DNA of 64,000 nucleotides, from positions 1-64,000 of the forward strand of contig CAMVPC010000018.1 of assembly GCA_947169265.1 (NCBI GenBank). Reading direction: 5' to 3'. Positions 58,654 to 64,000 of this stretch are shown piece by piece. Below the pieces are notes generated by a model. The model did not search any database, was not told the origin of the DNA, and was given only the letters and a program-made list of their open reading frames with translations. This stretch comes from an uncultured Prevotellaceae bacterium (GTDB lineage Bacteria > Bacteroidota > Bacteroidia > Bacteroidales > Muribaculaceae). How positions within the stretch are numbered: position 1 is the first letter of the stretch; each line of letters opens with the position of its first letter. A program made the translations under genes and the position numbers.

Positions 58654-60162
58654 CTAATTAAGCAAGCGGGTGTAGAGGGCCGTGACATCAGCACCGTTGA
58701 CATAGCCGTCGCCATTCACGTCGCTTACGCCGGCAGCCTCAACGCCGCCCAGCAACTCGTTGTAGAGAGCCGTCACGTCGCTACCGTTCACGTTCCCGTC
58801 GCCGTTCACGTCAGCAAAGTCAATCTCGATAATCTCACCTAATTCATTCCACGGTGATGCGGCATGATAGGCCTTGGAGGTTCCCTTGGGCACAAATAGA
58901 TTTGAATCATATATGTCAAATCCCCAAAAAATCGTTCGGTTGGCAACCGGTGGATTTGTGGCACGACAAAACACGATAGGAATATGTGAACCCCAGTCCT
59001 CAGAATAGGCTTTTCGTGGAGTCGTATGGAGCACAATCCCTGGCTCAAACGCACGCTTGCCTATGAAAAACAAAGAGGCAGGCAATTCGACGCGCTCCAA
59101 CCCTTCACAAAAATGGAATGCATAATCCTCTATACACTCCACCCCTTCGGGCAGAGTCACGCGAGTGAGATTATAGGCATCGCTAAAGGCTTCTCTTCCG
59201 ATGATTTTCACTCCTTGCGGAACCACATAGCGTCCTTTGCGTTCACATGGGAAACGTTCCAAGCGACTACCATCTTTTGTTAATAGAACACCTTCAACCG
59301 ACTTGTAGTAAGAATTATCTTTGTCCACGTCAAAATTCATTAGATTAAAGCCTGAATTCCTAACTCTTCTTACTTCACGTGGTATGTGTATAGTATTAAT
59401 CTTGTGCCTAAAATACACGTTAGAAGCAATAAAAAGGCAGTCTTCGTTTACAGTGAATATACCATTGTTTACTGGAGGTGTTCCCTTGATTTCCCAGAGC
59501 ACGTGATTTCCACAATATAGAGCCCCATTGGGTTGGGCTTCGTACCAAGGCGTATTCACGAAACATGAATGACCAATATCTTCTACAGTTGTCGGAATTT
59601 TGATGTCTGTCAATCTTTCACAACAATAAAAATTTCTATCCCCGATTTCCCTCAAACCTTCAGGCAACATCACCTGTTGAATAGAATCACATTCAGAAAA
59701 AGCATTGGAGGCAATTTCAGTAGTCCCCAAAGGCACCGAAACCACTATGTCCCCTCTCGTGTTAGGGAAAAGTACAAGTCGTTTAAGATCTTTAGAGAAC
59801 AATACTCCATCTAAGGAAGTAAAATATACATTATCATTCGACACATTAACATTCTCAACTCTCGCCATAAAAAAAGCAGTTTCATCAATGAAACTCACGT
59901 TTTTTCCAATATTGAGAGTTCCTTCTATTGTTTTCACGTAAAAAGAATAGTCGCTTATCTCTGTCACTTTATAGGTCACGCCGTCGTATGCCACCTCATC
60001 AGGCACGGTGACGTTAGTTCCCGACTTTGCGTTTACGAGGGCCACACATTCTGAATTCCCGTCAATCAACCTATAGTCCATTCCATCAACTTTAAAGCTA
60101 AGGGCGACGCCATCCGGCACGACACAGGTCATCAAGAACACCAATAATAATATCTTTTTCAT
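58654..60162 (-). CDS. BspA-type LRR protein with C-terminal dockerin-like pair
   Basis: 'IASNAFSECDSIQQVMLPEGLREIGDRNFYCCERLTDIKIP'; C-terminus 'DVNGDGNVNGSDVTALYNELLGGVEAAGVSDVNGDGYVNGADVTALYTRLLN'. Confidence 0.85.
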   Translation of the reverse strand: MKKILLLVFLMTCVVPDGVALSFKVDGMDYRLIDGNSECVALVNAKSGTNVTVPDEVAYDGVTYKVTEISDYSFYVKTIEGTLNIGKNVSFIDETAFFMARVENVNVSNDNVYFTSLDGVLFSKDLKRLVLFPNTRGDIVVSVPLGTTEIASNAFSECDSIQQVMLPEGLREIGDRNFYCCERLTDIKIPTTVEDIGHSCFVNTPWYEAQPNGALYCGNHVLWEIKGTPPVNNGIFTVNEDCLFIASNVYFRHKINTIHIPREVRRVRNSGFNLMNFDVDKDNSYYKSVEGVLLTKDGSRLERFPCERKGRYVVPQGVKIIGREAFSDAYNLTRVTLPEGVECIEDYAFHFCEGLERVELPASLFFIGKRAFEPGIVLHTTPRKAYSEDWGSHIPIVFCRATNPPVANRTIFWGFDIYDSNLFVPKGTSKAYHAASPWNELGEIIEIDFADVNGDGNVNGSDVTALYNELLGGVEAAGVSDVNGDGYVNGADVTALYTRLLN

Positions 60163-60181
60163 AATCGCCTTATTTAGTTAA

Positions 60182-62440
60182 CTATTTTGTTGTGATTTTT
60201 AATGTTGCGCCTTTTTTTACCGAGAACCCATTTTTGATATATACACCATCGGTTGCTTTTATACTCATGTTTCCAGCGTCTATACTAACGGGACCCTCGC
60301 ATTCGGTATTCGTTATATCCTTACCGATATAGACCTTGTTTGCAAATATTCTATAGTCCTCACTGAATACTTCGTTCTGAATATATGCAACTATATATGG
60401 AACATAGCCTGGTTTTGTCACGCACACACAATACGTATCGGGAACATTAGAAAAAGTGGCGGTACAGGCATTTCTTACCACCTTCCAATAGCTACCACCA
60501 TTTATTTCTGATACGCAGATTGAACAACTGTCGATATCGTTCGAAACAATTATTGAATTATCCGTCCATTGTATATCGACATTTGGCATGACTTGTGGTA
60601 CATCTATGTAAATGGGCATTTCTGGGTCGCCAAGCGCATTCAGACCAAATTGAATCCACCTATACGGGTTGTAATCATTACATAAGCCAACCAGGCCAAC
60701 TTTGGCAATGGAATATGCCTCGCCATAACTCTTACTAGGAATAGTGAAAAGATTTTTAAAAAAGTGCGCACTATAAACATTTGAGTAATGCAGTGAATTT
60801 TTGCGGTTTTTTATACCAATTCTGAACCAACCCTCCCTAGAACATCCCAAATAACCTATAATTTGTGAATTAATATTTCGAATAAGCGTTTCCCCTAAAC
60901 TGACTGTGTCGACTGCGTTTGTCATGCAGGCATCGGTAACAATTATTGATGGTGTGCTGCTTGCAACCAATAATGCGTGTTCATTAGTAAAATGTTGGTC
61001 ATTCTCTGCTTTAAACTTGTCTTTTTCTCCATGTGTGTTGATATATATAAAATTATACCCTTTATTTATTTGGGTTAAAATGTTTTGGGCCGAAAAATTA
61101 TAATTCGCACCTCCTTCAAAATCAGTACTGGTGTCATAAAAAATTTTCTTTTCACCATTCCAATATGGCTCGATATAATTAACATATATCAAACTATCGC
61201 CAATATACTGTACGTCACTTTGATTGATGTCATGATAAACATGAGCAAGTTTCATACCACCCATAAGCATATTATTTTTCCACTCTTTGACTTCGGGTAA
61301 GATTTCATATTTCATGAAGCGGTTGACACATGACGACGCTTGCGAGGTATTTAATACCGGCAATCTTGTTACTATCACTTCAGGAAGCATATCAATATGG
61401 TCAAGTTTGTCTCCCACAATGCCATTGCCGTTTGTGTCCCAATTCTTCACATCCAAACAACCATAGAACAAATCACAAGGTGTTGTAGTGGAATCCTGAA
61501 GAAACTTCACAAAACACATTTGGGCGGGTACGATTTCAGTGTCTCCTCCCAGCAAAACGTACTTCAAGCCACTATTGGAACCATTATAGTAATCTTTGAT
61601 GGCGGCCTTTATGCGGAGCTGTTGGGTCGAGCCGCTGTAGATGCTGTCGATTTGCTCGGTGGTGAGTATACCTGCCTTCACGCCTTTTATCGTTTTCCAC
61701 CTCACAAGTGGCTCAAAGGCGGCCTTGAGGCTGTCGCAGGTCACCACCATGTATTCCCATTTGAGGTTGGCAGGTTGTGGACTTGTCGAAGGTTCATACA
61801 GAGAGTCTAACGCCGTGTGATTAAACACCATTTCCTCAACGGCCGCACGCATATTGTGCCCTACGCCGCCTGGGGTGGGGCTACCAATCCCGGGCGCGAG
61901 CTGGGGCTTTGAAAGAACCATATTAATATTGAGGCTTGTGCTCAAATACAGTGTTTGCGTGTCGGCGTTATAGGAGAATGGGGAGATGACGAACGTGACG
62001 AATTTATAGCCGTCCATCGTGTGGGTGCCCGTGTACTCCACTTGCCCGCCGGCGGGATAGGTCGTGCCAGGATAGATTACCGACAGTATCGGGTGGAGCA
62101 TGGCCGGGCTTACGTTTGTTGGTAAAGTGATGGGGTTCGGGGCAAGCATCACATTGCTACTTATAGTGGTTTTGGTGTCAGCACACGAGAAGCTTTGGAA
62201 CGTCTCGTCGGGACCAATCAGTATGCTGGCGCTGACGAGCGGCAGCCTTGGCGCCAACGTGTCGCCGTCGAAGCTGATTTCATGCACATTTGAACCGATG
62301 TATAGCATACTGTCCACAATATTATATTTGAAATCGGTTTCATTGTATTCCAACGAATACTGCCGCGTAATATTTGTCGCGTTAACAGTCTGTTGCAATA
62401 TAGGCGCCAATAGCGTTAAAAGTATTAAATACTTTTTCAT
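60182..62440 (-). CDS. gingipain-like C25-family cysteine peptidase
   Basis: 752 aa; 'YMVVTCDSLKAAFEPLVRWKTIKGVKAGILTTEQI', 'YVLLGGDTEIVPAQ', catalytic-like 'FIYINTHGEKD' and 'SIIVTDACMTNAVD'. Confidence 0.85.
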   Translation of the reverse strand: MKKYLILLTLLAPILQQTVNATNITRQYSLEYNETDFKYNIVDSMLYIGSNVHEISFDGDTLAPRLPLVSASILIGPDETFQSFSCADTKTTISSNVMLAPNPITLPTNVSPAMLHPILSVIYPGTTYPAGGQVEYTGTHTMDGYKFVTFVISPFSYNADTQTLYLSTSLNINMVLSKPQLAPGIGSPTPGGVGHNMRAAVEEMVFNHTALDSLYEPSTSPQPANLKWEYMVVTCDSLKAAFEPLVRWKTIKGVKAGILTTEQIDSIYSGSTQQLRIKAAIKDYYNGSNSGLKYVLLGGDTEIVPAQMCFVKFLQDSTTTPCDLFYGCLDVKNWDTNGNGIVGDKLDHIDMLPEVIVTRLPVLNTSQASSCVNRFMKYEILPEVKEWKNNMLMGGMKLAHVYHDINQSDVQYIGDSLIYVNYIEPYWNGEKKIFYDTSTDFEGGANYNFSAQNILTQINKGYNFIYINTHGEKDKFKAENDQHFTNEHALLVASSTPSIIVTDACMTNAVDTVSLGETLIRNINSQIIGYLGCSREGWFRIGIKNRKNSLHYSNVYSAHFFKNLFTIPSKSYGEAYSIAKVGLVGLCNDYNPYRWIQFGLNALGDPEMPIYIDVPQVMPNVDIQWTDNSIIVSNDIDSCSICVSEINGGSYWKVVRNACTATFSNVPDTYCVCVTKPGYVPYIVAYIQNEVFSEDYRIFANKVYIGKDITNTECEGPVSIDAGNMSIKATDGVYIKNGFSVKKGATLKITTK

Positions 62441-62456
62441 TTCGCGGCCTCCTTTC

Positions 62457-63617
62457 TCACTTGGTGAGAATCATGCGCTTGGTGTCGATTTCCTTGCCGT
62501 CGGCCACGAGGGAGTAGATGTACATGCCGGCGTTGAGGTCGCTGCCGTTGATGGTGACACTGGCCACGCCGCGCTCGGCGACGTTGATGGTGCGCAGCAG
62601 CTGGCCCTGCAGGTCGAAGACGAGGACCTGCGCCGTGAGGACCTCGGCGGGCAAGTCGCAGCGGATGACGGTGGCCGACGTGAAAGGATTGGGCGTGTTC
62701 TGGTACAGACGCGCGCCGGTGGCGAGACCGCCGTTGCCGTTCGGCGCGTTCATCTGCTCGCGCATCCGCTCTATCTGCTCGTCTTTGCTCTTGTTCTCGG
62801 CGCGAAGGGCGTCCACCTCGCCGCCCAACTCGTTGACGGCGTTCACCAGCAGCGGAATCATGCCGATATAATCGACGTACATATAGCCGTCCTTGCCCGT
62901 CTCGACGAGTTCGGGATAAACCTCTTGCACCTCTTGCGCCAGGAAACCGAAGCGTTCGCCGCCCTGTTTTTCCTCTTGGCGCAATTGTTGCCACTCGGCG
63001 CGTTTTTTGGTGATTTTTTCACTCTCGCCGGCGAGCGGCTCGTTGAGCCAGCGCTCGTCGCCGTGGCCGCCCGGGGCGTCGGGCTTGAGGCGGTAGCTCA
63101 CGCCGCGCAGCCTCGCCAGCGACTCGCGCGCGCCGTCGAGCGTTTCCACGTTCTCCTTGAAGCGGCTGTCGCTCGAGATGAACACGCCCGTCGTCTTGAC
63201 GTTGCAGCGGAAATTCATGGCACTGCCCTTGTGGATGTCGTAGTAGAACACGGTATCGGTACCATCCCAGCCACGCGTGTAATAAACGCCGTCGCTGCCG
63301 TGCAGCCACAGCTGGTCGGTGTCAATATATTCCTGCTCCTCTTCATCATATTTCTCCATTTCGCCGAGCATGACGAACTTATACGCTCCGGCGTAAGCGT
63401 CGCCGAACGAAATGCGCGAGCGTGTACCTTGCTGGCCGGGGCCGAACAAGCGCAGCGTGGAAATTGTATCAATCCGGTTGGAAAACGAGCCCATGTGCTC
63501 AATGAGAGAATCGGGATTCTCGCCGATGTCCATGAAGCCGCTACTTTTCACTGCCACCTGCGCCGGCAATGAGATTGTCAGCATTGCCACGGCAATTGAT
63601 AAGATTGCTTTTTTCAT
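62457..63617 (-). CDS. S74 endosialidase-chaperone-type protein with T9SS type-A C-terminal sorting domain
   Basis: 'SSDSRFKENVETLDGARESLARLRGVSYRLK', 'FGFLAQEVQEVYPELV'; C-terminus 'LYQNTPNPFTSATVIRCDLP...VFDLQGQLLRTI...LNAGMYIYSLVADGKEIDTKRMILTK'. Confidence 0.88.
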   Translation of the reverse strand: MKKAILSIAVAMLTISLPAQVAVKSSGFMDIGENPDSLIEHMGSFSNRIDTISTLRLFGPGQQGTRSRISFGDAYAGAYKFVMLGEMEKYDEEEQEYIDTDQLWLHGSDGVYYTRGWDGTDTVFYYDIHKGSAMNFRCNVKTTGVFISSDSRFKENVETLDGARESLARLRGVSYRLKPDAPGGHGDERWLNEPLAGESEKITKKRAEWQQLRQEEKQGGERFGFLAQEVQEVYPELVETGKDGYMYVDYIGMIPLLVNAVNELGGEVDALRAENKSKDEQIERMREQMNAPNGNGGLATGARLYQNTPNPFTSATVIRCDLPAEVLTAQVLVFDLQGQLLRTINVAERGVASVTINGSDLNAGMYIYSLVADGKEIDTKRMILTK

Positions 63618-63677
63618 TTTGGTGGCTTTTAAAGGAATTATTAAAAAATAACGTTTTTTGGTTTTGATACTTTAGAT

Positions 63678-63759
63678 TGCAAAGTTAGTGCAAACCGAAC
63701 ACAATGCCAAATTTATTTGAGCATTGTTGAGGTGCGGCCTAACTTGGGCTACAGCCAAC
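63678..63759 (-). repeat. palindromic promoter-bearing repeat, copy D1
   Basis: 81/82 identical to C1 (single g/t difference in gggc[g/t]acag) about 6.1 kb away, same orientation. Confidence 0.82.
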
Positions 63760-63809
63760 GTTAGTGCAAACCGAACACAATGCCAAATTTATTTGAGCAT
63801 TGCTGGGGT
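63760..63809 (-). repeat. palindromic repeat, truncated copy D2
   Basis: gttagtgcaaaccgaacacaatgccaaatttatttgagcattg directly after D1. Confidence 0.7.
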
Positions 63810-63832
63810 GTGAGGTGTAGCCAGGCAGTTTC

Positions 63833-63937
63833 TGTCGCCCCTAACGGGGCTACTTTGAACGTAATGCTGTGATTACAGGGGTTTCGCGCTGTCGCGCTAC
63901 ACCCCTGCCTACTATCTGCTGTCCCTAGCGGGGCTAC
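63833..63937. repeat. GC-rich intergenic repeat cluster at the window end
   Basis: tgtcgcccctaacggggctac (63833-63853) and tgtccctagcggggctac (63920-63937) flank caggggt-ttcgcgctgtcgcgctac-acccctg (63876-63907). Confidence 0.55.
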
Positions 63938-64000
63938 TGCTTCACTGGGGGCATTCAGGGGAGCGCCTTTCGGGTGGCCTTCACTGCCACGTGGTCACAG

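Overview
This 64 kb window looks like the chromosome of a gut-type Bacteroidales bacterium (Muribaculaceae/Prevotella-like protein content and TTTG-N19/20-TAnnTTTG promoters). Most of it is ordinary housekeeping and envelope genes: queA, pyrH, an RluA-type pseudouridine synthase, glgB, panB, gltX, lpxH, waaA, rplU-rpmA, hsp20, a TonB receptor, GH89, tricorn and C69 peptidases. Three parts stand out. (1) A self-contained [FeFe]-hydrogenase island at 17.9-27.9 kb has a trimeric NuoF/HydA/NuoE-like hydrogenase, a second hydrogenase that looks like the head and tail of the neighbouring NuoF-like subunit fused to an H-cluster domain, and a convergent hydF-hydG-hydE maturation set. (2) A family of ~70-88 bp palindromic intergenic repeats occurs at four loci (17.7, 28.1, 57.6-57.8 and 63.7 kb). 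Copies have terminal inverted repeats that co-vary, a variable self-complementary core, and an embedded promoter-like signature pointing at the adjacent gene. (3) A 6 kb surface-protein cassette at 57.8-63.6 kb (two dockerin-tailed BspA-type proteins, a gingipain-like C25 protease, an S74/T9SS-CTD protein) is flanked by nearly identical direct copies of that repeat. No tRNA, rRNA, CRISPR array or transposase was recognised. All calls were made by eye, without database searches.
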